The notes beneath the pieces are model-generated. The model was not told where the DNA came from, searched no databases, and worked only from the letters and a program-made list of their open reading frames with translations. The position numbers were made by a program, and so were the translations under genes. From contig NZ_LN929838.1 of assembly GCF_001493375.1 (NCBI RefSeq), forward strand, positions 108,776 to 172,775: a DNA stretch of 64,000 nt, written 5' to 3'. Shown here piece by piece: positions 30,388-40,600 of this stretch. The stretch comes from Streptomyces specialis (lineage in GTDB: Bacteria; Actinomycetota; Actinomycetes; Streptomycetales; Streptomycetaceae). Positions within the stretch are counted from its first letter, which is position 1. Every line of letters begins with the position of its first letter.

Positions 30388-31201
30388 GTGGTGAGTCGGC
30401 GGAGGCGTTTGTAGCAGCACAGGGCGGCGGCGAGTCCGAGAAAGGCCAGGTAGTTGCGGGGGTTGCGTTCGTAGCGGGGCGAGAGGCGGCGGTAGCCGGA
30501 CAGCCAGGACATGGTCCGTTCGATTACCCACCTATGGCGGCCCAACCTCTGGCTGGACTCCACTCCCTTGCGGGCGATACGGACCGCCAGACGTTTGCCT
30601 CGCATCCATCTGCGCAGGTCGGCGCGGTCGTAGGCTTTGTCGGCGTGGATCTTGCCGGGGCGGTAGTGCCGGCCGCGTTCGGGGTCGTGTCTCGATTGGA
30701 GACCAGCCAGCATCGGCTTCAGGCCCTCGCTGTCGTGGACGTTGCCACCTGAGACAGCGACCACGACAGGCAGTCCGGTGCGGTCGGACAGGACATGCAG
30801 CTTGGAACCGGGTCTACCCCGGTCCACGGGGCTCGGACCTGTGTGTTCGCCCCCTTTTTGGCCCGCACGTGGGCTGTGTCGAGGATGATCCGGGACAGGT
30901 CGAGAAGACCTCTGGCGGCGAGTTCGTCGAGCACGGCCCGGTGCAGCCAGCCCCACACCCCGGCCCGGGACCAGATCAGGAACCGGCGGTGGGCGGTCGA
31001 CTTCGATATCCCGAAACAGGGCGGCAGATGCCGCCAGGCGCACCCACTGGTCAGCACGTAGACGATGGCCGCGAACACCGCCTCATCAGGGCTGTTCTGC
31101 GTCCCGCCGCCCTGCGGACGCACCCGCGACGGCGGCAGCAACGGCCGCGCGATCTCCCACAGGCCGTCCGGAACGATCCAGCCCCACCGCGAACTCCCCA
31201 T
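30388..31201 (-). pseudogene. IS5-type transposase (copy 2), two frames, stop codon lost
   Basis: Frame one (from 31201) begins MGSSRWGWIVPDGLWEIARP and has the first catalytic strand (IILDTAHVRAKKG). Frame two continues from the AAAGGGGG run near 30860 in the -1 direction: VAVSGGNVHDSEGL (second Asp) and RHRWVIERTMSWLSG (Glu). Two-frame organisation with a slippery run is normal for this group. Because the element's right tip is missing, translation reads through into flanking DNA to 30288. Catalytic residues look intact, but transposition in cis is unlikely without the outer repeat. Confidence 0.75.
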
Positions 31202-31232
31202 GCCCGAGCAACGGCCGACTCACCACGTAGGA
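30388..31232 (-). mobile_element. IS5-type element, copy 2, right tip missing
   Basis: Nearly complete copy of the element seen at 9841. The left end (31205-31232, complement of AAGACCGTGTCCTACGTGGT...) is intact. At the right end the match begins only at AGGTGGTGAGTCGGCGG (about 30385), lacking the outermost ~15 bases present in copy 1. The missing tip includes the transposase stop codon. It directly abuts a second IS5-type element on its left-end side. Confidence 0.8.
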
Positions 31233-31240
31233 CACGGTCT

Positions 31241-32094
31241 TAGACGTCGTTTCCTTTGTGGGATGGGTCGTTGTGCTGGGCATGGCGAGTCTTGTCGAGC
31301 GGCTGGTGCCGGATGAGTTGTGGGAGTTGTTCCGTCGGGTGGTACCCGAGACGGTGGTGATACGCCCGCAAGGAGGCGGACGTCGGCGCGCCCCGGGGAC
31401 CGTGAGTGTCTGGCCGCGATCGTGTTCGTGGCGACGTCGGGCTGCACGTGACGGCAGGTCCCGCCGGTGTTCGGGCCGGCATGGCCGACCGTCTACCGTC
31501 GCTTCGCGCGCTGGAGCGCGGACCGGGTCTGGGCCCGCCTGCACCGGGTCGTCCTGGACGAGCTCGGCTCCCGCCGTAAGCTGGACTGGTCGCGCTTCGC
31601 CATCGACTCGGTGAGCGTCAGGGCCTTCCAAACGGGGCCCCTGACCGGACCGAATCCGACCGACCGTGGCAAGAACGGATCGAAAATCCACCTCGTCACC
31701 GACCGGTCGGGCCTGCCGGTCGCGGTCGGTATTTCCGCAGCCAACACGCACGACAGCCTCGCCCTGCGGCCGCTCGTCGCGTCGATACCGCCGGTCCGCA
31801 GCCGGCGCGGGCCACGCAGACGCCGGCCGGACAAACTGCATGCGGACAAGGGCTACGACTACCCCACCTGCGCCGATGGCTGCGCGAACGAGGTATCACA
31901 CCCCGTATCGCGCGTCGCGGCAAAGAGACCTCACGGCGCTTGGGCCGCCACCGCTGGGTGATCGAGCGCACGATGTCCTGGCTCGCCGGCTGCCGTCGGC
32001 TCCACCGCCGCTACGAACGCAAAGCGGAACACTTCCTTGCCTTCACCGCACTCGCCACCACACTGATCAACTACCGCCGACTCACCAAGTGAAA
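31241..32094 (+). mobile_element. Second IS5-type element, decayed
   Basis: A separate IS5-type element, related to the one at 17778, immediately follows copy 2. Left edge near GTCGTTTCCTTTGTGGGATG, right edge near CCGACTCACCAAGTGAAA; the repeats match only weakly. Its right edge touches the terminal repeat of an IS256-type element at 32095, so its last bases may have been replaced. Confidence 0.65.
31282..32092 (+). pseudogene. IS5-family transposase with several frameshifts
   Basis: Frame pieces: SLVERLVPDELWELFRRVVP (31285 on), then VYRRFARWSADRVWARLH and FAIDSVSVRAFQTGPLTG (31492 on), VGISAANTHDSLAL, then after another shift RHRWVIERTMSWLAGCRRLH in a third frame near 31950-32000, ending LINYRRLTK at 32092. 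At least three frame changes are needed, versus one programmed shift in an active copy. The catalytic Glu codon is retained, unlike in the 17.8-kb relative. Confidence 0.65.
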
Positions 32095-32111
32095 GGGTCT
32101 GTCCAATGAGT

Positions 32112-33739
32112 GGCTCTGTTCCGTAGTCGGTGGTGACGGTAGGCGACGGGCGTCGTTGACGTCATGTGCGAGATGTCAACTCCCTTGTGGCCACGGTGTT
32201 TTCAGGGCTCTCGGCGCTGGTCATCGATGATGTGGCGGACGACGGTGAGGTGATCCGGGTCCTGGCCCGGACCCAGGATGTCCCCGTTCCCTGCCCGATA
32301 TGCGGGGTCCCGACGGGGAAGGTGCACGGGTATCACGGCCGGACCGTCGCGGATGTGCCGGTGGATGGCCGCCTCGTCGTGGTCAACGTCCAGGTGCGAC
32401 GTCTGGTCTGCCCAGTCCTGGACTGTCGGCGGCAGACCTTCCGCGAGCAAGTCCCTGGGCTGCTGGAGCGCCTTCAGCGTCGCACCACGCGTCTGAGCAG
32501 CCAGGTCTCGGGGGTGGTCAAGGAGTTATGCGGCCGGGCGGCTGCCCGGCTCACCCGGACGCTGGCCGTGCCCGTCTCCTATGCCACCGCCCTGCGCATC
32601 CTGCGCCGCATCCCCGTACCGACGGTGCGGATCCCACGGGTGATCGGGGTCGACGACTTCGCCCTGCGCCGCCGCCACCGCTACGCCACGATCATCATCG
32701 ACGCCGAGACCGGGGAACGCATCGAGGTTCTGCCCGACCGCGAGGCGGCCACCTTGGAGACCTGGCTGCGGGGGAAGCGAGGGATCGAGGTCGTGTGCCG
32801 GGACGGCTCGGCCACCTATGCCGAGGCGATCCGCCGGGCACTGCCCGACGCAGTGCAGGTCAGCGACCGCTGGCATCTGTGGCGCAACCTGTGCGACAAG
32901 GTCCTGGCCGAGGTCCGCGCCCACGCCCCGTGCTGGGCCACCGTCAACCCGCCCCGGCCCGGCGGCATCCGCGAGCAGACCACCCGCGAGCGCTGGCACA
33001 AAGTCCACACCCTCCTCGACTCCGGCGTCGGCCTGCTGGACTGCTCCCGCCGCCTGAACCTCGCCCTGAACACCGTCAAGCGCTACGCCCGCATCCCCGA
33101 ACCGCCCGCCGATCGCATCGCCCCCCGCTACCGGCCCACTCTGGTCGACCCCTACCGCGACCACCTGCGCCGACGCCGGTCCGAGAACCCGGCCGTCCCC
33201 GTCACCCACCTCCTGCACGAGATCAGAGAACGGGGCTACACCGGCAGTGCCAACCTGCTGGTCCGCTACCTCAACCAGGGCCGCGCCGAAGGCGACCGCC
33301 CAGTGACAACCCCCCGCCGCCTCGCCCGGCACCTGCTCACCCGCCCCGAGCACCTGTGGACCAAGGACACCGCCCTGCTCGGCCTCCTCACCACAGCCTG
33401 CCCGGAGATGACCGCACTCACCCGACTCACCGGCGAGTTCGCCGCGCTCCTGACCCCGGCCCAGGCCAACGACAACAAGCTCACCCAGTGGATCACCACG
33501 GCCCGCGCCTCCGACCTGCCCCACCTGCACAGCTTCTGCAACGGTCTCGAACTCGACCGCGCCGCGGTGAACGCCAGCCTGACCCTTCCGTGGAGCAACG
33601 GCCGCACCGAAGGCGTCAACACCCGCACCAAGAAGATCATGCGGCAGATGCACGGCCGAGCAGGATTCGACCTCCTACGCCACCGCATCCTGCTCCGATG
33701 ACAAGTACCTACCGTCACCACCGACTACGGAACAGAGCC
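32112..33739 (+). mobile_element. Complete ISL3-family element A
   Basis: A 1,628-bp element bounded by perfect 32-bp inverted repeats (32112-32143 and 33708-33739, starting GGCTCTGTTCCGTAGTCGGT). Both sides carry the 8-bp direct repeat CAATGAGT (32104-32111 and 33740-33747), the target-duplication size of the ISL3 family. It lies within the left terminal repeat of the IS256-type element. The transposase is intact, so the element may be mobile. Confidence 0.93.
32166..33701 (+). CDS. ISL3-family transposase (element A)
   Basis: A 511-residue transposase. An N-terminal zinc ribbon (CPICGVP ... CPVLDC, about residues 43-84) is followed by an HTH region, then the DDE core: VIGVDDFALRRRHRYATIII with the first Asp pair, EVVCRDGSATYAEAIRR and SDRWHLWRNL. 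LTLPWSNGRTEGVNTRTKKI near the C-terminus holds the catalytic Glu. Length and motif order are normal for ISL3. The frame is uninterrupted and fills the element, ending 6 bases before the right repeat. Confidence 0.92.
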   Translation: MRDVNSLVATVFSGLSALVIDDVADDGEVIRVLARTQDVPVPCPICGVPTGKVHGYHGRTVADVPVDGRLVVVNVQVRRLVCPVLDCRRQTFREQVPGLLERLQRRTTRLSSQVSGVVKELCGRAAARLTRTLAVPVSYATALRILRRIPVPTVRIPRVIGVDDFALRRRHRYATIIIDAETGERIEVLPDREAATLETWLRGKRGIEVVCRDGSATYAEAIRRALPDAVQVSDRWHLWRNLCDKVLAEVRAHAPCWATVNPPRPGGIREQTTRERWHKVHTLLDSGVGLLDCSRRLNLALNTVKRYARIPEPPADRIAPRYRPTLVDPYRDHLRRRRSENPAVPVTHLLHEIRERGYTGSANLLVRYLNQGRAEGDRPVTTPRRLARHLLTRPEHLWTKDTALLGLLTTACPEMTALTRLTGEFAALLTPAQANDNKLTQWITTARASDLPHLHSFCNGLELDRAAVNASLTLPWSNGRTEGVNTRTKKIMRQMHGRAGFDLLRHRILLR

Positions 33740-34496
33740 CAATGAGTGGTGTATCTGGGTTGGTTGGGTTACTGGGTTGGTTGGGTTAGTGGAGGGCTGC
33801 TGAGAGTCGGCCGTCGAAGGTGATGTCGAAGGCGTTCAGAGCGGTCTTCCAGCGGCTGGTCCAGCGTTTGCGGCCGGTGCCGGTGGGATCCAGGGACATG
33901 ATCGCCATGTAGACGCACTTCAGCGCGGCCTGCTCATTCGGGAAGTGGCCACGAGCCTTCACAGCCCGCCGGATGCGGGCGTTGACCGACTCGATCGCGT
34001 TGGTGGTGCAGACGATGCGGCGGATCTCGGTGTCGAACCGCAGGAAGGGGGTGAACTCTTCCCAGGCGTTCTCCCACAGCCTGACGACTGCCGGGTACTT
34101 GCCGCCCCATGTGTCGGCGAACTCGGTGAACCGTTCCAGGGCGGCGTCCTCGGTGGGGGCGGTGTAGACCGGCTTCAACGCTTTGGCCATCTTGTCCCAG
34201 TCCTGGCGGGCCGCGTAGCGGAAGGAGGCCCGCAGGAGGTGGACCACGCATGTCTGGACGAGGGTGGCCGGCCAGACGGTGCCGACCGCATCCGGCAGGC
34301 CTTTCAGGCCGTCGCAGACGAGCATGAGCACGTCCGCGACGCCGCGGTTCTTCAGCTCGGTCAGGATGTGCAACCAGTGCTTGGCACCTTCACTGCCGTC
34401 GCCGGCCCATAGCCCCAGGATCTCGCGGGTGCCCTCGCTCGTGACCGCCAGGGCCACGTAGACGGGCCGGTTGGCGACCGCGCCGTCGCGGATCTT

Positions 34497-36188
34497 GGTT
34501 CTGTCGGGGATCTTGTGATGCGGACGGTGGGGTTCACCGGGTGAGCAGGACGCGTTTGCGAAGGAGATCGAGGCTGGCGCGTCCGAACATCTGGCGTTTG
34601 ATCATCTTGAGCCGATTGATGTTGCCCTCGACGGCGCCGGAGCTGTGCGGCAGGGTAAGGCCGTTGCGGACGGCGTCGATGTCGCGGCGGAGGTTGCGGG
34701 CGAAGGACGCCAAGGGAGCCAGGCCGTCCTGTTCGACAGTGGTGATCCAGCCGTCCAGGCGGTCACCATGGCGGCCGGTCAACATCGCGGCGAATGTGCG
34801 GACATGGCCAGTGAGCCGATCCAGGTCGCTGTCGCGCTCCCGAAGGCGGTGCAGCTTGTCGGCGTCCTTGTCGTGGAGGTGCTCAGGGTTGGTCATGATC
34901 CAGGAGGTGACCTCCCGGACCGACGGGGGCTTGGGGCCCGGAGCGGGTGCGTGTCCGCGCCCGGTGCGGTAGCGGCGCAGATGCCGCTGAACGGCCAGCT
35001 CACCGCCGGGATAGCCCAGTTCCTTGATCTCTCGGTAGAGCTGGGTGGCGTTTCTGATGCCCTCGTTCCACCGGCGGTGCAGGTAGCCGGTGTAGGGATC
35101 GACAACGTGGGCGCGCTGGAGTGTCCTGGCGATGACCTCGTCGACAGCGCGGGCGTTGACCAGCTTGCGGACGGTGGCCTGGTGAAGGCCGAGCTTGCGG
35201 CCGATGGCCGCCTTCGACAGGCCCTTCTCCCACAGCTCATGGACGGCGGCGTGCTGCTGCCGCATCCGGTTCACGATCTTCAGCTCGCGCGGCGGCTGCA
35301 CCACGGCCGGCTCCGCCTCCACCTCGGCCGGGGACGATTCGGGCGTCGGTTCGGCCAGGCAGGAGCGGCGGCCGTTGACCGTCTTCTCCACGGCCTGGCC
35401 GAGGTTGCGCCACAGATGGAACCTGTCGGCGACCTGCTTGGCCTGGGGAGCCCCGCCCCGTGCGCCTTCTCCGTAGCCGCCCGAGCGGTCCCGGCAGATC
35501 ACCTTCACCTCGGGATGCTGCCTCAGCCAGGCGGCCAGGTCCTCGCCCTCACGGCCGTCGAACAGGTGCAGGGGGCGGTGGGAGGCCATGTCGATCAGCA
35601 CCGTGCCGTAGTGCCGTCCCTTGCGGAAGGCGAAGTCGTCCACGCCGAGCACCTCCACGACCCTGGCCGGCGGGTCGGGCAGGGCCCGCACCAGCCGCAG
35701 CAGCGTGTCCCGCCCCACTGTGACGCCGATGGCGGCGGCCATCCGCACCCCCGCACGGCCCGCCAGAGCCAGCCCGATCTGGGTCAGTACGCCACGCAGC
35801 AGCGGGGTATAGCGGCCATGCGGCACGGTCAGCCCGGGGACCTGCTCGACGAACGTGACCGCTGGGCAGGCGGAGTTCTCACAGCGGAAGCGCCGTACCT
35901 GTAACTCGATCACAACCCCCAAGCCACCGACGGCAACGTCGCGGAGCTTGCGGATGTAGCGGCCGTGCACCCGCCCGGAGCTCCGGCCGCACCGACAGGT
36001 CCCGGCCGTAGTTCGCACACGAGCCCTCAGCACGACAACACCCGCGCTCCTTTCGACCTCGTCGAACAGCAACGCGGACAGGTACGGAAACAGCTCCACA
36101 AGCACATCACGAGAACACGCGATGCATGATCGCGAACAGATGGGAACCGCCGCTCGTCCGTCCGGATCACAAGACCGTCGACAGAACC
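34497..36188 (-). mobile_element. Complete ISL3-family element B
   Basis: A 1,692-bp element. Ends share GGTTCTGTCG....TCTTGTGAT.CGGAC with internal mismatches. It is flanked by the 8-bp direct repeat CGGATCTT (34489-34496 and 36189-36196), which occurs once in the uninterrupted IS256 transposase. Different from element A in sequence and orientation. Transposase intact. Confidence 0.9.
34534..36105 (-). CDS. ISL3-family transposase (element B)
   Basis: A 523-residue transposase starting at GTG 36105. It has the N-terminal zinc ribbon (CRCGRSSGR ... CENSAC), core strands VLGVDDFAFRKGRHYGTVLI, EVKVICRDRSGGYGEGARGG and VADRFHLWRNL, an internal HTH (LSKAAIGRKLGLHQATVRKL) and the C-terminal LTLPHSSGAVEGNINRLKMI with the catalytic Glu. 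It resembles the element A transposase in layout only; identity is low, so they are distinct ISL3 members. No frameshift is seen. Confidence 0.92.
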   Translation of the reverse strand: MLVELFPYLSALLFDEVERSAGVVVLRARVRTTAGTCRCGRSSGRVHGRYIRKLRDVAVGGLGVVIELQVRRFRCENSACPAVTFVEQVPGLTVPHGRYTPLLRGVLTQIGLALAGRAGVRMAAAIGVTVGRDTLLRLVRALPDPPARVVEVLGVDDFAFRKGRHYGTVLIDMASHRPLHLFDGREGEDLAAWLRQHPEVKVICRDRSGGYGEGARGGAPQAKQVADRFHLWRNLGQAVEKTVNGRRSCLAEPTPESSPAEVEAEPAVVQPPRELKIVNRMRQQHAAVHELWEKGLSKAAIGRKLGLHQATVRKLVNARAVDEVIARTLQRAHVVDPYTGYLHRRWNEGIRNATQLYREIKELGYPGGELAVQRHLRRYRTGRGHAPAPGPKPPSVREVTSWIMTNPEHLHDKDADKLHRLRERDSDLDRLTGHVRTFAAMLTGRHGDRLDGWITTVEQDGLAPLASFARNLRRDIDAVRNGLTLPHSSGAVEGNINRLKMIKRQMFGRASLDLLRKRVLLTR

Positions 36189-36828
36189 CGGATCTTCACG
36201 TGGATGGCGTCGATGAAGACCACGGGGCAGACGGGTCGAGGGGGCGGTTCTGCCATTCGGCCATGCCGTCCAGGACTTTGTCGGTGATCGTGGAGATCGT
36301 CTGGCGGGACACTTCCGCGCCGTAGACCTCGGCCAGGTGGGCCTGGACCTCCCCAGTGGTCAGCCCTTTCGCGGACAGGGAGATCACCATCTCGTCCACC
36401 CCGGTCAGGCGCTTTTGCCGCTTACGGACGATCTTCGGCTCGAAGGTGCCCTCCCGGTCGCGGGGCACGGATATCTCCACCGGCCCGACATCGGTCGGCA
36501 CGGTCTTGGAGCGGGTGCCGTTGCGGTTGTTGCCGCTGTTCCTGCCGGCCGGATCGTGCTTGTCGTAGCCGAGGTGGTCGGTCATCTCGCCATCAAGCGC
36601 GGACTCCAGCAGCCGCTTCGTCAGCTGTTGGAGCAGCCCGCCCTCACCGGTCAACTGCAGACCCTCGGCCTGCGCGCGGTCGACGAGTTGGTCGATCAAC
36701 CCCTGCTCCACCGCCACCGACGCCTTGGCCTCAGGCGCCTCGACAGGACCGTTCTTGGACGTGTTCTCGCTGGTCACAGGTGCATCTTCCATGATCGGGA
36801 TACACCACTCGTTTTACAGTCCCGACCC

Positions 36829-37197
36829 CTTGCAGTGCAGCAGCACGAGGGACGTGCGCTTGGGGCTGCTGCGCCGCGGCCGACCGCCCCCGCCCGACGA
36901 TGAGGCGTGACGGTCATCTAGCTCGACAAGGTCGTTTCCCGCTCTGTGCTCATGAGAGCGGCCGGCCCCTACCGACCCCCTCGTGCCCTGTGCGCACGGC
37001 CGATGCCCAAGACCGTCAGGCGAAGAAGATAACCTGCGGGGTGAGGTTGTAAATTGAAGAGCCTCGATGTGCGCGATGACATCGGGGATGGCCGGGCCGC
37101 CCTCTGACTGACCAGCCAACGCGAGGACGACCCAGCTGTTCCGTAGTAGCCGGATGGCTCGGAGGTGGCCTCCTTCGAGTCATCCGGTTCGGCAGGT
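36829..37197. other. Stretch without recognised gene
   Basis: About 370 bases between the IS nest and the small minus-strand gene. No RBS-supported frame or repeat is recognised. Confidence 0.35.
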
Positions 37198-37359
37198 TTA
37201 GAGCGCCTTGAAAACCTCCCAGATCAACCGGGCCGAGTCCACTGCCGTTGCCAGCAGACGGATCCTGTCACTACGGCGCCGTTCTTGCTCCTTCTCCTCC
37301 TTCGGGGGCTTCAGCCTTGTGCCTTCAGGCTCCTCCGCAGGTGGATCGTGGTCGGGCAT
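37198..37359 (-). CDS. Small charged protein, 53 residues
   Basis: ATG 37359 is preceded by GAGGAGG at five bases, one of the best RBSs in the window. The product starts MPDHDPPAEEPEGTRLKPPK, continues with a very charged EEKEQERRR stretch and ends in a helix (LLATAVDSARLIWEVFKAL) that could be membrane-associated or amphipathic. No family recognised. It is divergent from the HTH-Cas3-like gene, sharing a 320-base control region, which suggests a possible functional link. Confidence 0.6.
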   Translation of the reverse strand: MPDHDPPAEEPEGTRLKPPKEEKEQERRRSDRIRLLATAVDSARLIWEVFKAL

Positions 37360-37681
37360 GGCGCCTCCTCGTCGTAGGGAACGGTGGACCTGCAGCCTGC
37401 GCCCGTGAGGGAGCACAGCCTGCGGAGCCCACCCATAACCCAGCGAGGTGGAACGACGACCTGCTTTGTCGGCAGACCGGGCAGTCCTGCGGTCCTAGTT
37501 ATGGACCATCAGCCTGACTCGTCGCCGGTGACGCACGGTCAGGGCAACGAGCGGTGACAGCATAGCCCATCTCAAGGAGAGTATGGTGTTGCATCCTCTC
37601 GGGATTATCTAAGGCGATGTTTCGCACTCGGGAGACAATCGGCTGGGCTCGAGGGGCCTTGACAACTTGGGAGACATCGCC
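37360..37681. promoter_or_regulatory. Divergent control region between small gene and HTH-Cas3-like gene
   Basis: About 320 bases between two divergent starts. The segment 37540-37630 is AT-richer than its surroundings and is the likely promoter area. With two HTH domains encoded by the gene on the right, self-regulation here is a reasonable guess. No palindrome is strong enough to call an operator. Confidence 0.4.
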
Positions 37682-40600
37682 ATGGGACGCCGCTTTCGAT
37701 CGATCGACAACCGCTCCGGCCCGGAGGCAGCTTTCGCCCGCGCGCTCCGTGAACTGCAAGATGCCTCAGGCCTGTCGCTGGCGTACGCGGCTCGAGAAGG
37801 CGGCGTCGCCCCGTCAACTGCTTACGCGGCGATGAGCGGCACCCGTGTTCCGTCGGTAGAGGTCGTCGAGGCGCTGGTGTCCGCGTGGGGCGGCCACGTG
37901 GAATCGTGGCTGGCTAGGCGGCAATCGGTGCTGGCACAGATCGAGTTGGCGTCTTCCGATATGGAGCCTAGTGGATCGGAGGGACATCGGGGTACGGGTC
38001 GCGAGCCGGGCCTGTCTGAGGCGGTCTTCGAGTTGCCGGCTGGACTCCTCGACGCTGCTTCCGCACGCCGTGAATTCGCCGCTGAGCTCCGGGAGCTTCA
38101 CAAGAGGGTGGGATCGCGAAGTCTCAGAAGGCTGGCCGACGACGTGGGCACTAGTGCCTCGTCTCTGAGCCGGGCGCTCTCGGGCTCGTCTGTGCCGAGT
38201 TGGAAGCTGGTCGAGGAGTTTCTGCGAGTTGTGAACGCGGCGGGTGGTGAGGGTGACGTCGTGACGATGAAGCAGAAGTGGCTTGCGGCGAAGACCGCCC
38301 TGCTGAGGACATCGGCCGCTAAGGGCCCAGAACACATCGCAGGGTCGTCACCAGCCATGGAGCAGACGAGCGGCAACGCTGACGATGGACCGGCACCGCA
38401 CACGAAGTTCGTTGATGTGGGTGCACGGAGCGAACCCGACCGGATGGCGGTCGCCCGTTCCCCCGTGCAGAGTTCCTTTCCGTTCCCAGAGTCGGCGGGA
38501 GTAGGGCTCGACAGCCGGATGTGGGCTAAGTACGTGAGCTCCTCGCGACTGGTGTACCCCCTGATCTGTCACCTCCTCGACACCGCCGCCGTCGCCGGAG
38601 CCCTGTGGGACGAGATGCTGGGCACTCGGCTACGGTCGCGCTTCGCAGCGGAGCTGGGGATGTCGGAGGAAGGGTGCCGACGCGCCGTCTGCTTCTGGGC
38701 CGGGTTGCACGACATCGGGAAAGTCACGCCAGCCTTTCAGTCCCGAGCGCCGGAGCCGTTCACGTCCATCGCCACGGACCCTCGGTACGCCGACCCCGAA
38801 CCAGCGGAGCCCGGCCTTCGGCACGACACAGCGACCCACTGGGCACTCGCCCAAATCCTGGACGAACTCGGCTACCCCCGAGCCCGGGTCCGCCGGTTCT
38901 CCGTAAGCCATCAGATCGCCCAACTAGTGGGGGGACATCACGGCCGCTTCGGTAAGGCCATTCTCCACAAACAGCTCCGAGCGGTGACGGATCTCCATCC
39001 GGGCATGCGGCAGCAGGGATGGGAAGGCCAGCGCCGCGCACACACCGCGGCAGTGTGGAAGCTCACTGGGGCCCGAGAGATCCCGCAGCGTGCCCTGTCG
39101 GCTCCAATGGCAGCCATCCTCGCCGGGCTCGTGACGGTGGCCAACTGGCTCGCGAGCGGCTCCGACATTGTTGAGACCAGGATGCCGGCAGCCGATTGGT
39201 GGGGCACTGACGCGGACCTGGAACAACACTGGAACACCGCCCTGGCGACGGCTCCGACGCTGGTGAAGCGGGCCGGGCTGGGCGCCGTAGTGTTCCGTGA
39301 ACAGGCGGATCAGGACCGCCTGCTCGCCCCGGTGAACGGGCTGTCGATCGATGTGGACGAGCGACTGCCGGCCGTCGCGAAGGGGCCGGGCCTGGTTCTG
39401 GTGACCGCTCCGGCAGGAGAGGGTAAGACCGACGCGGCTCTGCGCGCGGCATCGATCCTGGCCCGGACCTCTGGCGCGGGTGGGCTCCACGTCGCAATGC
39501 CGACCACGGCCACGGCCGACGCCATGTATGGGCGGGTCAAGCACTTCGCCAGGGACGCCGTGAAAGGAGAGCAGCCGCTGACCCTGCTGCATAACCTCTC
39601 GTGGACGGGGCCTTCGGTGCGGCTGAGACACTTGGCCGTCGATCCGGCAGGGCTGGTTGAGGCCGACGGCCCATGGCCGGGGATCGACGTTCCCAGCGTA
39701 GAGGCGGACTCCGCCCGGTGGCTGCGTGGACGCCATCGGGGGTTGCTCGCGCCCTTGAGCATCGGCACCCTGGACCAGCTCCTCATGGCGGTGATCGCTG
39801 GACGGCACAACGTCGTGCGCATGCTCGGTACCGCGAACAAGGTGGTCGTCCTGGATGTGGCTGAGGCGTACGAGCCGTGGCTGCGCCGCCTGCTGGCCCG
39901 ATTCCTGGAGTGGCTCGGGGCACTGCAGACGCCGGTCGTGATGCTGTCCGATACCGTCACCCAGAGCGCCTCTTCCTCCCTGGCGTATGCCTATCGACGC
40001 GGGGCAGGTTTCACCGACCGCACGAGCGTCAAGCCGCCGGATCGGGGGTGGCTCTACATCGATGCGGAGACGGGCGAGATGGTGGCGCACGCGGTGAGGC
40101 GCAGCCGGTCGCGGTATCTGACCGTCGACCGTTTGAGTGTGACGTGGGACGTCCAGGAGCCACCTGAGCAGAGTCCGAAGCAAGGTTCCCGTCGCGAGGC
40201 TCTCCGCGGCCTCGTGGCACCCGTGCTTGACGAGGGAGGCTGTGTACTAGTCTGCTGCAGCACCGTCTCCGAAGCACAACTCACCTACCGCGACCTGGAG
40301 TTCGCCTTCCCTCGGCTCGCGACACGAAGGGGCGGGCTGCGACTCTTGCATCCCCGGCTGCCGTCTGACCAGCGGCGTCGGACCTCGGAAGCCTGCCAGG
40401 CAGCCCTCGGCAGACCAACCGACGACGATCGCAGTGCCGGCCGAGGGCCGACCGTATTGGTCACAACCCAGGTCGTCGAACATTCACTCGACTTGGACTT
40501 CGACCTGGTGGTCAGTGACCTCGCCCCCTTGGCGCACCTTCTCCGGCGAGCCGACCTGAGCAAGCGGTATCCGGGTGTCCCGAGGCCAGGGTGGGCAGGA

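Larger units (their letters stand above)
33786..36792 (-). pseudogene. IS256-family transposase, frame-shifted and interrupted by ISL3 element B
   Basis: The N-terminal part (36792 to about 36235) reads LTGVDEMVISLSAKGLTTGE, TISTITDKVLDGMAEWQ. One base is missing near 36226-36236, since the correct frame resumes as CPVVFIDAIHVKIR. The CGGATCTT target duplication then marks the ISL3 insertion. Beyond it, DGAVANRPVYVALAVTSEGT and GTREILGLWAGDGSEGAKHW continue to the stop at 33786, including IRRIVCTTNAIESVNARIRR with the catalytic Glu. The gene is doubly inactivated, although the C-terminal half alone remains an open frame. Confidence 0.85.
32095..36823 (-). mobile_element. IS256-type element carrying two nested ISL3 elements
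   Basis: The terminal repeats are GGGTCTGTCCAATGAGT|GGTGTATC at the left (32095-32111 plus 33748-33755, split by an ISL3 insertion) and the complement of GGGACTGTAAAACGAGTGGT... at the right (36799-36823), 21 of 25 bases matching. The transposase lies on the minus strand in two pieces (33786-34496 and 36189-36792), split by a second ISL3 element. No target duplication of the IS256 itself is visible at its outer edges. Confidence 0.75.

Noticed and set aside
32095..36823. Target-site duplication for the outer IS256-type element
   Set aside because: Bases outside the two repeats (…AAGTGAAA and GACCCCTT…) do not match, so no duplication can be claimed.
38924..40183. Minus-strand 419-codon frame inside the Cas3-like gene
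   Set aside because: Antisense of a clearly coding frame; no start signal or domain.
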